Part shown: positions 38,417-52,300 of the stretch, one piece after another
Numbering within the stretch: the stretch's first letter is position 1
Layout of the letters: the number at the start of each line of letters is the position of its first letter
NCBI GenBank assembly: GCA_963930655.1
Contig: OZ005619.1
Span: 992,001 to 1,056,000, forward strand
Length of the DNA: 64,000 nucleotides
From: Myrica gale
Taxonomy: Eukaryota > Streptophyta > Magnoliopsida > Fagales > Myricaceae
Reading direction: 5' to 3'
Notes under the pieces: model-generated
The model's database searches: none
The model's input: the letters and a program-made list of their open reading frames with translations, nothing else
Told to the model about the DNA's origin: nothing
Program-made: the position numbers and the translations under genes

Positions 38417-38782
38417 CCATTTCAATGTATAATTCATGAGACAAAAAAGAAGTGAGAGCAAATCTAATAATTGGTTATGGATAGGGAATTTCAAGAAAAT
38501 ATATTTTATATTTTATTTAGTTAAAAAATGATTGATTTTTTAAAATTATTTATTTGAGGAAATGATCTCTTGATGTTTGATTAATATAATGCCATTTCAA
38601 TGTATAATTCATGAGACAAAAAAGAAGTGAGAGAAAATCTAATAATTGTTTATAGATAGGGAATTTCAAGAAAATAAATTTATATTTTATATAGTTAAAA
38701 AATGATTGATGTTTTTTTAAAAATTCTTCGAAAAATTATTTATTTGAGGAAATGATCTTTTTGATGTTTGATTAATAAAATA
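38417..38782. repeat. Tandem duplication, 175-base period, upstream of the TM9SF gene
   Basis: Two copies (38417-38591 and 38592-38782) share CCATTTCAATGTATAATTCA, TGAGACAAAAAAGAAGTGAG and TATTTGAGGAAATGATCT. The second has small insertions. The array ends about 250 bases before the start codon at 39034, so it is part of the promoter region. Confidence 0.9.
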
Positions 38783-39033
38783 TCAGACGGCAACCGAGGG
38801 GCCCAGATGGTCAGCTTCTCTCATGGGCATGAAGGACAATCCCCACGTTTCGGCGCAGAAGGCTTTCGTTATTTCTCTCGCTCTTCTTCTCCACTCCTTA
38901 CTCCATTTCAAAGACAAATAGAGACCAGAAACTTCCCACATTTAGCAGCGACAGACACCCGCTTCAGAAAACGGACGATAGAGAGAGAGAGAGAAAACGA
39001 GTTCATTTGGTGGATCTCGATCCCGCGTAAGCC

Positions 39034-42000
39034 ATGGCGAGAGGACCTCTTGCTCTTCTTCGAAGGACCTGTCTCAGTCTCTTGCTCTTCGTCCATGCCG
39101 CTAACTGCTTCTATCTCCCTGGTGTTGCTCCCCAAGATTTTCAAAATGTATGTATGTGTATTTGTGTGTATGCGTTTGCGGTTGGATTTCAAGGTTAGAT
39201 CTTGGATAATGTGTTTGGGATCTGGGTTGGCTTGGTCCTTGGGAGTGATTATTTCATATGTAACAATATAAGCTTCTGTAATTGTTGCATTCTGGTATAT
39301 AATTTGTGTGAAACTATGCTGTTTTGCTTATGGTCGGAAGCTTAGCTAAATGTTAATGGATATTCAACTAGGGGGCAGTTTGTTGTTGATTTCTATGTTT
39401 TGTTTTGGAAATTTTCCGTAACGCATTTCTATGTGTACAAGAAGGTTTAGTATTTTTAAGGGAAAAAAGAGTTAAATTTTTGTTGAGGATGATGACATTT
39501 GGCTGTTCTGGAGATAAATGTAACAGAAAAAGTATATTTTAAATTAATAATGAAAGTCTTAATTCTTTCTTTCTTTATTTTTTTTACATTGATTATCTTT
39601 AGAAACAAATTCTAGACTTGAATACCGGAAATTGGCAGTGCACATGTAGTTACTTGTATTTTGAATTTTTAATATAGCTTGGTTAGTTTTCGAGGTGCCA
39701 TTCTTGAATTCATGAACTTGGGATCTATAAGATCCTTATTTTGAACATCCGTCTTTGAGTTCAAAATCCAGGGTAATTGCATTCTTTGCTATCTGCGAGG
39801 TGGACATGTGTGGGGTTGCTCTAAGATATGAAGATTTTGGCAACTGAGGGACAAATAATAGCTTGATTATTGGTACTTGAACTTTATGGCATGTGGAGTT
39901 GTAGTCCTGCTATAAATATCCTTGCTTTCTCTCTCGTATTAATGTAAATGGTTTTTTCTTGAGTGATGTAGACAAAGCGTGCTCAGCATGGAGCCTCATT
40001 ATATGAATGAAAGTGAATTTAATCTGTATATTTCAAGTAGTCTGGATCCCCACTTTTATTTACATATATGGATAAGGAAATTCAACAATCCTTATACTAC
40101 AAGTGCCTTTCTCATGCATGGTTAGGCATATAAAAAATGAAAGTGTATACTCACTTTTCCTCGGCGTATCTGATCTTCCATATTTGTAGCAGTTTACTTT
40201 GCTCATTTTAATGGGGTAGATTCTTGTGCATTATATGTGTCTTGTGGTTTATGTGATTATTGGTAAATCACTGATTCCAAATAAATGATACAGTCTTGGG
40301 ATGGTTTCAAATTTTGTCACATTGGTTTCAGGGTGATGAGTTGAAGGTGAAAGTGAACAAATTGACCTCTACAAAAACTCAGCTTCCTTATTCCTATTAT
40401 TCCCTTCCTTATTGTCCTCCAAAGAAAATAGTGGACAGTGCCGAGAATCTGGGGGAAATTCTTCGGGGCGATCGCATTGAAAACTCTCCTTATGTTGTAA
40501 GTTGGATTATTTAGACAAAACTAGTCATAGATTATTTAGATACATTTCTTGTCCTTTCATTTAGTTATCAAGCTGCTAACTGAATATGTTTCTTTCAGTT
40601 CAAAATGGGAGAACCACAGATGTGCAATATTGTATGTCGTGTAACTCTTAATGCAAAAACAACAAAGGAGTTCAAAGAAAAGATAGATGATGAGTATCGG
40701 GTCAACATGTAAGGGATCAATTTAGATGATTTGATGTGATTTATAATCTTATGGGAATAGTAACTGGCTAAGTGTGAAGTCATATGTTCGATTATCTTTG
40801 TTCTATATTGCAGGATTTTAGATAATCTTCCTCTGGTTTTTCCAATAAGAAGGCCTGATCTGGAAAATTCCATAGCGTACCAACATGGCTACCATGTGGG
40901 TCTCAGAGGACAATACGCGGGGGTAAGTGATGGAAAAATTACCATTTGTTTTTATATTTGTTTTATAATGTCGTCATAAAAGCTATTTTAATTTGTTTAT
41001 TTTTTTATTTAACCATTTCTAGAGCAAGGAAGAAAAGCATTTCATCCACAATCACTTGACGTTTACAGTCAAGTTTCACAAAGATCCAGTTACGGAATTA
41101 TCAAGGATTGTCGGATTTGAGGTCAAACCATTTAGGTTAGAGTATACGATTACTTTCTATGTTTTTATTTTATTTTAATATCTGCTAATGTAGCTCTGCA
41201 ATAATAGTTTACACCTGAGTAAAGATATTTTTGTATGTTATAAATGCAGTATCAAGCATGAATACGAAGGTCTATGGAATGAGAAGAAGACGCGATTAAG
41301 AACCTGTGATCCCCATGCAAAAAGCACGGTTACCAACTCTGATTCTCCTCAAGAGGTTGACGATAAGAGGGAAATTATATTTACATATGATGTTGAGTTC
41401 CAGGTCAGTTACCTCTTTTTTTTTTGGTAAGTAGTTACCTACTTACCTTACCCCTTCCTAAAGAAAGTGTTATGATGTTTTCCATTGAATTCATGATGAT
41501 CTTCTGTGTGAATGTCTTGTCCCCTTTTTAACCTTGCAGGAGAGTGAGGTGAAATGGGCATCTCGGTGGGATACCTATCTTCTGATGGCTGATGATCAGA
41601 TCCACTGGTTCTCAATTGTTAATTCTTTGATGATTGTTCTGTTCCTATCGGGCATGGTGGCTATGATCATGTTGCGGACACTTTACCGGGATATCTCTAG
41701 GTATAACCAATTGGAGACCCAAGAAGAAGCCCAAGAAGAGACAGGTTGGAAGCTGGTGCATGGGGATGTTTTCAGGCCACCATCAAACTCAGAGTTGCTC
41801 TGCATTTATGTTGGGACAGGGGTCCAGTTTTTTGGGATGATTCTTGTCACTATGGTCTTCGCCGTCCTTGGATTCCTCTCCCCCTCAAACCGAGGAGGTT
41901 TGATGACAACCATGCTTCTACTCTGGGTCTTTATGGGAATATTTGCTGGATACGCTTCGGCCCGCCTCTATAAAATGTTCAAGGGAATGGAATGGAAGAA

Positions 42001-42697
42001 AATTACTCTCAAAACAGCTGTCATGTTTCCTGCCACTGTTTTCACCATTTTTTTCATCTTGAATGGTATAATTTGGGGTGAGAAGTCTTCTGGGGCAGTG
42101 CCATTTGGAACCATGTTTGCTCTTGTTTTCTTGTGGTTTGGCATTTCAGTTCCCCTTGTTTTTGTGGGCAGTTATGTGGGTTTTAAGAAGCCTGCAATTG
42201 AGGATCCTGTGAAAACAAATAAGATCCCTAGGCAGATCCCAGAGCAAGCTTGGTACATGAACCCAGCATTCTCTATCCTAATTGGAGGCATACTCCCCTT
42301 TGGTGCTGTTTTTATCGAACTCTTTTTCATCCTCACCTCAATATGGCTGCAACAGTTCTATTACATATTTGGTTTCCTGTTCATCGTCTTCGTCATTCTC
42401 ATTATCACTTGTGCGGAGATTACAATTGTTCTATGCTACTTCCAGCTGTGTAGCGAGGACTATCTTTGGTGGTGGAGGTCGTATTTGACTGCTGGTTCCT
42501 CAGCACTCTATCTTTTCCTCTATGCTACCTTCTACTTCTTTACAAAGCTTGAGATTACAAAGCTAGTGTCTGGGATCCTGTACTTTGGCTACATGCTGAT
42601 TGCCTCGTATGCATTCTTTGTGCTGACTGGTACGATAGGTTTCTACGCGTGCCTCTGGTTCACAAGGCTCATCTACTCGTCGGTGAAGATTGATTAG
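39034..42697 (+). CDS. Transmembrane 9 superfamily member (nonaspanin, TMN)
   Basis: Polytopic protein of Golgi/endosomal membranes. Exons: 39034-39147, 40332-40496, 40599-40708, 40814-40922, 41023-41135, 41250-41403, 41540-42697; phases close, 640 aa. An N-terminal signal peptide ([20 protein letters not shown]) precedes a luminal domain of about 250 residues with [11 protein letters not shown] and [11 protein letters not shown], typical of the family. The large last exon encodes nine membrane segments, beginning at [20 protein letters not shown]. The C-terminus SVKID fits the KXD/E signal known to hold plant TMNs in the Golgi. Length and end are normal. A 5'-truncated LINE begins about 330 bases after the stop. 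Confidence 0.95.
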
Positions 42698-43029
42698 TCA
42701 GTTTCTGCCAAATGAGGGACTGACTGTTTGGTACTATCTGATGAAGCACAGAATTTTCCACTTGGGATGGAAGACACGGGAACCCTTCTGGTTCAGTTTT
42801 GAATCTTAAATAGTAGAAATTGTTTTTATTATTAGGCTTCTCTATACAGGTTCTTTGACAGTTCTAGCCCCTACACCCCCCGCCCCAGCTTTTTTCTTGT
42901 TCTTTTTGTTTTGGTTCTCATTGGCTTCCTATTGTCCTGTAGTAGACGTTTGTGGGGATTGTAAATCCTTTGTCCAAATGCCTAGTTTAGGGATGAAGAA
43001 ATGAATTCTTGTGTCTATGCTGCTTGTTT

Positions 43030-45690
43030 TATTTCTTGTTGATTGTCATATTGTTTTAATTCCTAAAGGTGAATCTCCATCTCAAATTTCTCAATATCGG
43101 CCTATAAGCCTTTGTAATGTAGTTTTTAAACTCATTACTAAGCTGTTGCCCAATCGAATGCGTTCGGTTATTGATAAATTAGTCTCTCCACTCCAATTCA
43201 CTTTTGTACCGGGAAGGAATATTCAAGATAATTTTATTTTAGCCCATGAGATTTATCATGTTCTCAAGAATCGCAGACAAGGCCGAAAAATGATGGCTAT
43301 TTGTGTTGTCATAGAAAAGGCATATGATCGTATGGAGTGGAAGTTAATCCCGATTGCTCTTCGGTGCTTTGGTTTTCAGCCAAAGTTTATTGGATGGGTG
43401 GAACAATTACTATCCACTTCCTCTTGCTCCATTTTGCTAAATGGATCACCGTATGGCTTGATTAAGCCTACTCGTGGACTTCGCCAAAGCGACTCATTAG
43501 CTCCATTCCTTTTTATCATTAGGTTTGAGGTTCTTACTAGACTGCTATTGAGAGCAGAATCTGATAGAGCAATACATGGACTTTCTATTGGTCGGAATGC
43601 CCCTCCGATTACACATCTATTATTTGCGGATGACTTGCTGATTTTTTCTCGTGCTAATGTTCACGAAGCAGATGTTATTATGGACTGCCTTAAAAAATAT
43701 GCTGGTTGGTCGGGACAATATTTGAATGTTAGGAAGTCTTTGGTTAGTTTTAGTAAAAATACTAGCCCTCTGCTGAAACAAGAGATTTGTTCTATCTTGG
43801 GCTTAAGGCATTCTAATAATCCAGGGAGACATTTGGGTTGACCTCTTTGCATAGTCCCAAACAAAGCAAGGGTTTTTTCTGACTTGATAGAAAAGATTGG
43901 TCAACGAATTGAAGGTTGAAAAGCTAAAACTCTATCGCAAGCTGGTCATACTGTTCTCGTACTAACAATGGTTGCGGCCTTACCAACCTACACCATGTCC
44001 CACTTTTTGTTACCTAAAGCTTTATGCTCTAAGATGGATTTGATGTTTATGCGCTTGTGGTGGGGCTTTAAAGATTCTAAGAGGCATAGTTGGATTCCTA
44101 AGTGTAGGAGCTCTTGTTGTGTACCAAAATCTGAAGGAGGACTAGGGCTAAGACTTATGAAACATGTGAATGATGCTCTTATTCTTAAACTGGCCTGACA
44201 GGTGCATATGGGCCAAGATAAGATTTGAGTGAAATCTATTAAAGGTAAATATTTTAATGCTGCCCATGCTTGGGCCAATGACCCATCCAATTCACCTTCC
44301 TGGTTTTGGAAAGGAATTGAGAAGATGCTCCCAATCTTTAGGAGTGCTTGCTGTTTTCAAATTTTTAATGGCATGAGGGTGCGTTATTGGAGGGAACCAT
44401 GGGTTCCTCAATTGGAATCTTTCAAACCTCTTCCTAGGGATGATTCGGTAATTATTCATGAGGATGCTCGTGTTGAGGAAATTTTTATCCCAAACTCTAA
44501 ACTATGGAATGGGGAAGATTTGAGCTTTATTTAGGCCTGAAGATGCAGCTGCTATTCTGACTTTGCATCTTCCTCAGACTTCCAATCAAGATAGGCTAAT
44601 ATGGTCACCGGATCCCAAAGGCAAGTTTACTCTTAAATCAACATACCATTTCCTTTCTTTTTCTAACACAAGAACCTCTATCCTTTCTCAAGGTTTGTGG
44701 AAAATGTTGTGGGGCTTAAATCTTCAGGATTGACTTAAATTCCTTCTTTGGAAAATAGCTTGGAATATTTTTCCATGCAAAACTAATCTCTGTCGTATCT
44801 TGGAGATGCGTTTGGAAAATGTTTTATGTCCGATCTGTCATATGGAGGAGGAGACGTTAGAACGCTTATTTTTCTATTGTCCATTGGCTACTATTTTGTG
44901 GATGGAATCTCCTTGGATCTTGCAATCACAGAATCAGTTGGGGAAAATATTCAAGAGTGGATTGCTGCCATTTTAGCCCCAGAAGAGTCTCTTTCTCTTC
45001 CAGCAGGCTTATCTCCTTTTATACGTTTGCTGCTATTCTTTTTTATATGATTTGGTTTTCTAGGAATCAATTAATTCATCATGGTCGGCCAGTGGTCCTT
45101 TCTTCCTTAATTCAATGTATCAAACGCTTATTTCAGAAAGATTTGGAGGCTTGGCTCCAAATGGCTCTTCCAGCTGTGAAATATTGGTCCCCACCTTCTG
45201 GAAATGTCTGGAAGATCAATTTTGATGCGGTCATTCGATCCTCTTTCACAATGCTTGCTGCGGTATGCAGAAATGCGGATGGTCGAGTACTCTTTTGTTT
45301 GATCAAAGAGAACCCCTCCCTGTACTCCCCTTCTTCCCCTTCCAATCTTGTGTGGATTACCCTCTAATTATCTTTGAAGGTGATAATTTACAAGTGTGTG
45401 GTGCATTAAATTCTTTCACATTTCAGCCGGATTGGCCTATTGCTCCTTTTATAGCAGATGTTAAGCTCTTACTACATCAACATGCCAATTGGAAGTTTGT
45501 TCATGTCCATCGAGAAGTGAATTATTTTGTAGCTCGGTGGGCTGCTAGGGAGAGCCTTGTGGGCAACGTTCCTCTTTCTTGTATTCCTAGGGATATTTTG
45601 AACTGTGATAATCCTTATCACCCTCCGTGATGAGGTTTTGTTGTGGTTTTGCTGGATTCAATGAATCTTTTGCTTAGAGAAAAAAAAAAA
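43030..45690 (+). mobile_element. 5'-truncated, inactivated L1-type LINE (ORF2 part)
   Basis: The element begins inside the reverse transcriptase (HIVLIPKG..YRPISLCNV), lacking ORF1 and the endonuclease. The RT has motif C as FADDLLIF, but the motif A Asp is replaced (VVIEKAYDR where K-x-D-x-EKAYDR is usual). A stop near 43840 and further stops and frameshifts (about 43918, 44197, 44533) interrupt it. Downstream are a zinc-binding RT-associated segment (CPICHMEEET near 44830) and an RNase H domain (INFDAV, then IFEGDNLQVCGALN). It ends in an A-run at 45680-45690. I found no convincing target duplication. Confidence 0.88.
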
Positions 45691-46379
45691 CCCCTCCCAA
45701 CTCACCTCACCGCCCGAAAACAGAAAAAAGAGAAAAAGAAGATAGAAGATCTATATGGTGTTTTCTGGTCTGCATGGTGTACTCAAGTCTTCGTAGTTGA
45801 AAGATCGTTTTAGCCTTTCTTATCTTGGAGGCGTATTAAAACCTTTGCTTGAGATTATTCAGAACAGAGCGGTTCAGTTCAACCATATTCGTGCTACCGT
45901 ATGTGTGTGTCTATATATATATATATATTATTTTTGGTGTCATTTTAGGCCCAAATATTGATTCTGTAGCTAAAAGATCAGTGATTTTTGTTTACTTTGT
46001 CTTTGTGCGCCACTAATTTATTTTAATCATGAAATATAGGAAAGATAAGAGCTTGGTGGCAGTTATTTCTGCCAAAATGCCTAAAGACTTGTATCCAGCC
46101 ACAAAAGCAGCGTGCCAGGCTTCATGATGTCTGGCAGGCCACAATTTTTTTCTCCCAACAGCTTCTTACCTCAATGCCTCTAAAGGTTGGAAGGGAAAGA
46201 AGGAAGCAAAACAAGCATACAGATTTTTTTTTAACATTTTCTCCCAGCAAGCCTAACAACTTATATTTAAAGTTTGAAGACGTGCACTATATAATACACC
46301 GGATACACTGTTTTTAGCCCCTTGAGAGGTAGAATCAGAGAAAAGCCAATCATGAGTTATCTTACAAAGAAAAAAAAAA
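45691..46379. other. Intergenic between LINE and CNGC 3' end
   Basis: No gene was seen. It includes a (TA)n tract near 45915-45928 and the presumed CNGC 3' UTR at its right side. Confidence 0.5.
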
Positions 46380-49300
46380 TCAATCTGCATCATCAACAGC
46401 AAAATCAGGCTCTGGAGGCTTCTGCAGTTTCACCAATTCCCTAGCAGTCTTTGCATTCCGAGTTCGATGAACACCACGAAGAGCATTTGCTGCAAACCTG
46501 GAAGCTAGGAAAGTGGCACCAATACTATATGAACCTCCACCAACATTGCTGTGGGTCCCTTCTGACCCTCCTGCCTTTTCTTCTTCTTCCTTCCGCTGAA
46601 GCTCCATATTCTTCCTCTTGGAATATCGCCGCCATGCTGCTTGGATAAAGCATGCAGCCCAAGTCCTCCACTGCTGTGAGTAGAAACGGAAGGTGTGTTG
46701 AACCTGCCTACTGTGAAGGCGCCTAAATTGACTTGCTACAAATTTCAGCTCTTCCGCAATTAGGGCGAAACCCTCAACCTCAGTTATGGCCTTCACTGTT
46801 CGTGTAGAAGATGGGAGATTAGATCCCGATTTGGGATCCAGTGCCCAGGTCAGAAGCTCCTCTCCACAGAAATCACCTCCTTTCAGAAGACTGCGGTTGA
46901 AAAACCCACTCCGCCCACCATCAGTGGTTTCACTCTCAAGGTGACCGCGTATGATAAAAAGCATCTCATCAACTGGATCTCCCTCACGGACTATGTAAGT
47001 ACTCTCAGTGAACAAACACGGTTTAAGTCGCTCACAAATGGCATCAAGCAACCTCTCATCCATGTTCTCAAATAAAGGAACCTACAAAAATCAGCATATA
47101 ATGAACTCAAGACAGACAGATACCAATGAAATAAGTTAACTCATGAAAGCCCCTATTCCATTAATGGGGTCATGATTTATTTGAGAAATATGATAACTAA
47201 AAGTGTAAAAATAAATTGACATTTAGGACAAACAAAGAAGCTTTCTTCATCCTTCGATTCATTTGACAATTGGCAAACATATTAAGAAATACTCAGCTTT
47301 TGGTATTGTGATACAAGTAACAAATGCCAAGCTTAAGATTAAGGGTTTGTGTCCACTGGTGGATCAAACAAACACTCAACTGCGTCATCACGGGAGAATA
47401 GACATCCAACCATAGCTGTTGCCGCTGCTTACTAATCACTGGTTCTACCCAGCCAAGCAACCAAAGCCGGGACCAAGGAGGATAGTGAAAGAAAGAGAAG
47501 GAGGAGCGGTACAGAAAAATTGGTTGACTCATCAGGCTCATAACCTGAAGACTACAGGACCAAGGAGGATAGTGAAAGAAAAAGGAGGAGCGGGTTAGAA
47601 AAATTGGTTGACTCATCAGACTCATAACCTGAAGACTACAGGTTTGAATCCTGTCCCACCCAATTTCATGCAGGGGAAGGGGTGGTGAGACTGGAAGTTA
47701 TCTCCTTGGAAACGGTATCACCAATAGGGGTAGGGGCAACAAGATTACGTGCTGCTCAACATGCTTTGCCTAAAGAATGAGCTTTTTTTCCTCGTCGTAT
47801 TTAAAATAGATAAGATTATAACAATGCTGGACTGCATAATCTTCATATATACTCCCTCACCAACAAAAGATAAAGAACTGCACAAAAAAGGGAGAAAAAG
47901 TTTTACCCTTCTCACTAAAGCCAAACAGAGGTGTCTTTTGATATCCCTCCTAAGATCTTTTGGCAGGCTCTGAACCAAGTTCTCCTCGTCCACCCCACGT
48001 GTTTCCAACCACTTGTATTGATCATAACGTCTAACTCGCTCCCTAAGGTCCTGTGGGAGCAAGCGATGATGCATCCACTGTTCTGAATCACGCCTTTTAA
48101 CCCTCATCTCCTCGAGCCGAATAGTAAGCGACTGAAGATATGTCTGTCACAATAGCACAATAACAAGAATTAACTTATTCTGCACTTCAATTTATTTTCC
48201 TTCCCCACAGCAATAAAATTCCAACAAAAATGTGCCATGAAATAGGAAATAGTAATTATAACTACTACATGGGAGTAGCGACACCATTAACTTTCATGTT
48301 CCATTCTTTTTGACCAGTTCTTACACGTTCTGCTCATCTCTCAGTTAATACAAGTTCAGGTTGTTAGTTTACAGTAAGCATCAAGAAGGCAGGATCTCGT
48401 CGACTAAATTCAAGGCTGTCTACATATAAAAATGTCACTACCAGAAACTACCAGTAGTTTCCTGACTAAAGAACTGATTCTAATTGATTTGAACCTAAAA
48501 TTACAGAAAAAAAATAAGCTTCCATGTTTACCTGCATGTTGCCAATCAGAAGACCAAAGAGGATTAGTCCAAGTACAGCTAGTGCTATGGAAAATAACAC
48601 CTCCCCAGGGTAGGTACTGGTCTGAAGTCCTTGGCCAAGTGTACTGGATAAACAATCAAGGAACTGAGTCAGGAAAGTTAATTATCAATATTTGGAGCAA
48701 TTTAGAGAAACGTAATTATCATTAATGTTTTACTTTACATGAAAATCAGTGGCCTCAAAAAACCAAAAAGAGAAAATTCGGTGAATGAGGGACCAAGGCG
48801 GCATTTTTACAGACTGATTAAGTTACCCTTGTATATAGGCTAGGAACCTTAAATTCAAGTTCTATGATTAACATATCTATGGCAGAACACAAGGTCTTTT
48901 CATTTTCTAACCGAACACATAAGAAGTTTAGGTCATCCATCAAATATAACAAAACGTTTGTTTAGTTTTTCCTCTTAACAATTTTTTTTCTAACGTTATC
49001 CATTTAGCTTGAGTTGAAGCTCTTGCGTGAATGCTGATGCAGAGAAATATAGAAATACAAAGTATAGCTCACAGATCACTGTATGATGCAGGACAGAAAA
49101 AAACAAAATCGAGGTGGTCGGTTCATGGAAAATCCAGACCGACCACCAAACCGAGGCCTCCCAAGACCAATAAGACCGACCTCAATTCGGTCCGGGTCGA
49201 TTTTCGGCCTCAGTGAACAGCCAACAACCAACAAACAAGTATACACTGGTTCTATAACTAGAACAAAATCTGGTTTTCGGCCTCTGTGAACAACCAACGA

Positions 49301-52300
49301 ACCCAGAAGCAACCAACAAGCAACAACCAAAAGCATCTTCCATATCTATAACAAAATCGCTCATAAGCTCAAGAGAGAGATGCCAACGACCACATCTAGG
49401 GCAGCATTGCACCGGAGAGAGAGCGAGAGAGAAAGGCAGAGCTGAGACAGAGAGAAAGAAAGGCAGAAACAAGAAAGAGAGATGGGTGAGCAGTGGCGGC
49501 GGCCAAGAGAGAGGGAATAGCAGCTGACGGCGCGAGGAGAGGAGAGGGGGAGATGAAAAGTCAGGAAAGGGAGAGGGAGAGATCAGAGGTTGCGGACTCG
49601 CCCGGGGGGGGGGTTTCCTAAGTGTTTTTTTTTAAAAAAAAAATTGGGCTCATTTCAGTTTGGTTTTGGTGGGCCGAACCCCTGAAACCGAGCCCCGAAC
49701 TGAGCCCTTTGGTTTCAAGGGGGACTGAGCCGACAGCCGAACCCCAATGGAAACAGGGCCGAGCCCATCGGGCTCGGTCAGTTTCGGTCCAATCTTGAAC
49801 AGCCCTACAATAAAGTATAGGCCTTTCACCCATATTTATTTATGACTATTGACTATTGCTGAATTCTCATCAACATGCCTAGGGAAAAAGTCTCATCAAC
49901 ATGCCTAGGGAAAAAGTCTCATCAACATTACAGTTTGGCATCTCATCAGAATAGGGGATCACAACCACAATGGAGAATAAATACAATTCAACTTCTCTGC
50001 TTTATTCACGATGACTTCACTATCATAGAAGCAAGATGAATTGTCCTAAACAAAAGGAGCTAGGTACTGATAAAACTAGGAGGATGTTCGTTTAAAAGAA
50101 ATTTGTAGGATTCTGATAAAATTGTGAATATTTAGATGATGTTAAAAAGTTGTATTGACATGTGTACAGAAATTATTAAAAAAGACTAATGTTTGTAAAA
50201 AAGGTAATAAAATGTTGTATTGGAATACGTGTGTTTTGTGATGTTTGGATTGTAAATATAAAAGTAGGATGCAAATCCTAAAAAAAGTGGTAAACAAACG
50301 TGCCCTAGGAAACAAACTGATAATGGAAGGTGAATTCATAAATAGCTAAATGACTAGGCACGTAATCATATAAACTTGCAACTAGAGGTGCAGATAAACT
50401 TGGTTGCTGGTCTATCTTTTGCACACACACATTCCCATGTCTCCTGCCTGTATGCGCATCTTCTAATTTGCCAATACTGTAACTAAAGCTCAAGATATTT
50501 GAAAGAAAGTTTGTACTATCAATAATATTAACAATTTTCACTATTTTCCGAAGGATATAGGTTTAGAAAGTACTAGAGCTGATGTTGTAATTGAATGAAC
50601 ATAATTCCACCAAGTGAAACACCAAACTGAAGCTATGCCACCACAGGCCAAATAAACAAACTCTCCCACTGTTTATCAAACACAGAAAGACAGGAAAAAA
50701 AGAGAAGAAAAACTAACATACCTTAAATTCTGTAGCCCCCACCATAAGCAGTAACAGTATTTGGAGACAAACTTCATTGATGCAACAACTCCAGATGACA
50801 AAGCATTTGTGTAGATTCCATAATTAAATGTTGCATTAGCGGCTATTGAGCAATTTGTATCAAGAATATTCTGCCAGGAATTATCTTTCAGGGTATTGCT
50901 GCAATACAATGAACTTTTGCAATCTTTATTACCAGAACAAGCCTCCTGCCAGCATGCGTCATTACGTTCTACAGCTAATAGGTACCAGAATGCCCCGACT
51001 ATCTGTGAAGATTCATACAGTACATAAAAAATGTCATTTCCAACAATTACACAGAATATTCCCAACACTTTTCCTTGAGAAACAATACCTACTTGAGAAT
51101 GTACCAAACTCAAATTTTCATAGATATCTCATAATTTTCCCAGTCCAAAGGTATTGATGAGGGAAGAATGCTCAAAATGTATCCACAAAACAAGGTGTTG
51201 AAGCAGAAGTGTATACTTGTTTGGAGTTCAGGAACAGGGGATACTAGTCTGGAGGCTGGGAAGGCTGGGATACCTCTATCAGGGGCAGCTCTAGGGTTTT
51301 CATTCGGCAGATCTAGGGTTTCTAGGTTTCGGCATATATTTTGTATTTTGGACTAGATTCATGATCCATTGTATAGATCAGATCGGGTTGCACAGTTGTT
51401 TATCTAGTTGTTATAGATAAGTATTATCTTGGAATTCAAACTAAAGATCGGGTAGCACAAGTTGTTAGGAGTCTTATCTAGTTGTTATACATAAGTATTA
51501 TCTTGGGATTCAAACATTATCTTATTTTGTAATTATCTTGTAATTTGTTATCTTTTTTATTATAAATGGAGAGGAAGTATCTCCTCAGAGATCATTCAGT
51601 CAAAAATTTGTTATGGTATCTGAGCCACTCAGCCTGATTCTCTTTTTCTTGGCAACTACTCTAGTTTCTAGGGTTTTGGGTTATTGTGTCCAGATCTAAG
51701 GTTTTCAGGGTTTTCGGGTTCTTGGTTTTGGAGCCTTGTTCTTGTCGTGGTCTTGCTTTTTTCCCAGTCTTAGTCATGACTTATGAACATCCTGATTTGT
51801 TGTGCATGCATTTGTTTCATGGGAAAGAACTACTCTGGCCTGGGAATTTCACTTTCAATTGTTTGTCAAGGGAAAGGAGCTTTGGGGGTCATATTGATGG
51901 TAGTGTTCCATCACCTGATAAAGAGGAGAAAGATCAGTTCTCTACTTGGGAAAGCAAGGATGCTCGGATTATGTCTTGGATCCTTGGCTTGGTTGATTCT
52001 CATATCATCTTGAACCTGCCTCGTGATATGTTGAATTATTTGAAGAAGATATGTTATCAGAACAACAAGGCTAGGCGATTTCAATTCGAGTATGAGATAG
52101 CCAACTATTCACAAGGTGCATTACGATGGAGGAATTCTACTCAGGATTTTCTACCTATGGGCTGAATATTCTGATATAGTTTACTCTGTTCCGGCCAGTA
52201 AGATTGCAGCAGTTCAAGATGTCCATGAATTTAGTAAATGAGATCAATTCCTTATGAAGCTTCGCCCAAATTTTGAATCTTTGCGGTCTCAGCTGATGAA

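Noticed and set aside
45905..45930. (TA)n tract as a possible origin or hairpin
   Set aside because: A simple microsatellite common in plant DNA.
47589..47662. Functional nuclear tRNA-Met
   Set aside because: Best similarity is to mitochondrial trnfM with changes in paired regions, and the second copy is cut short.
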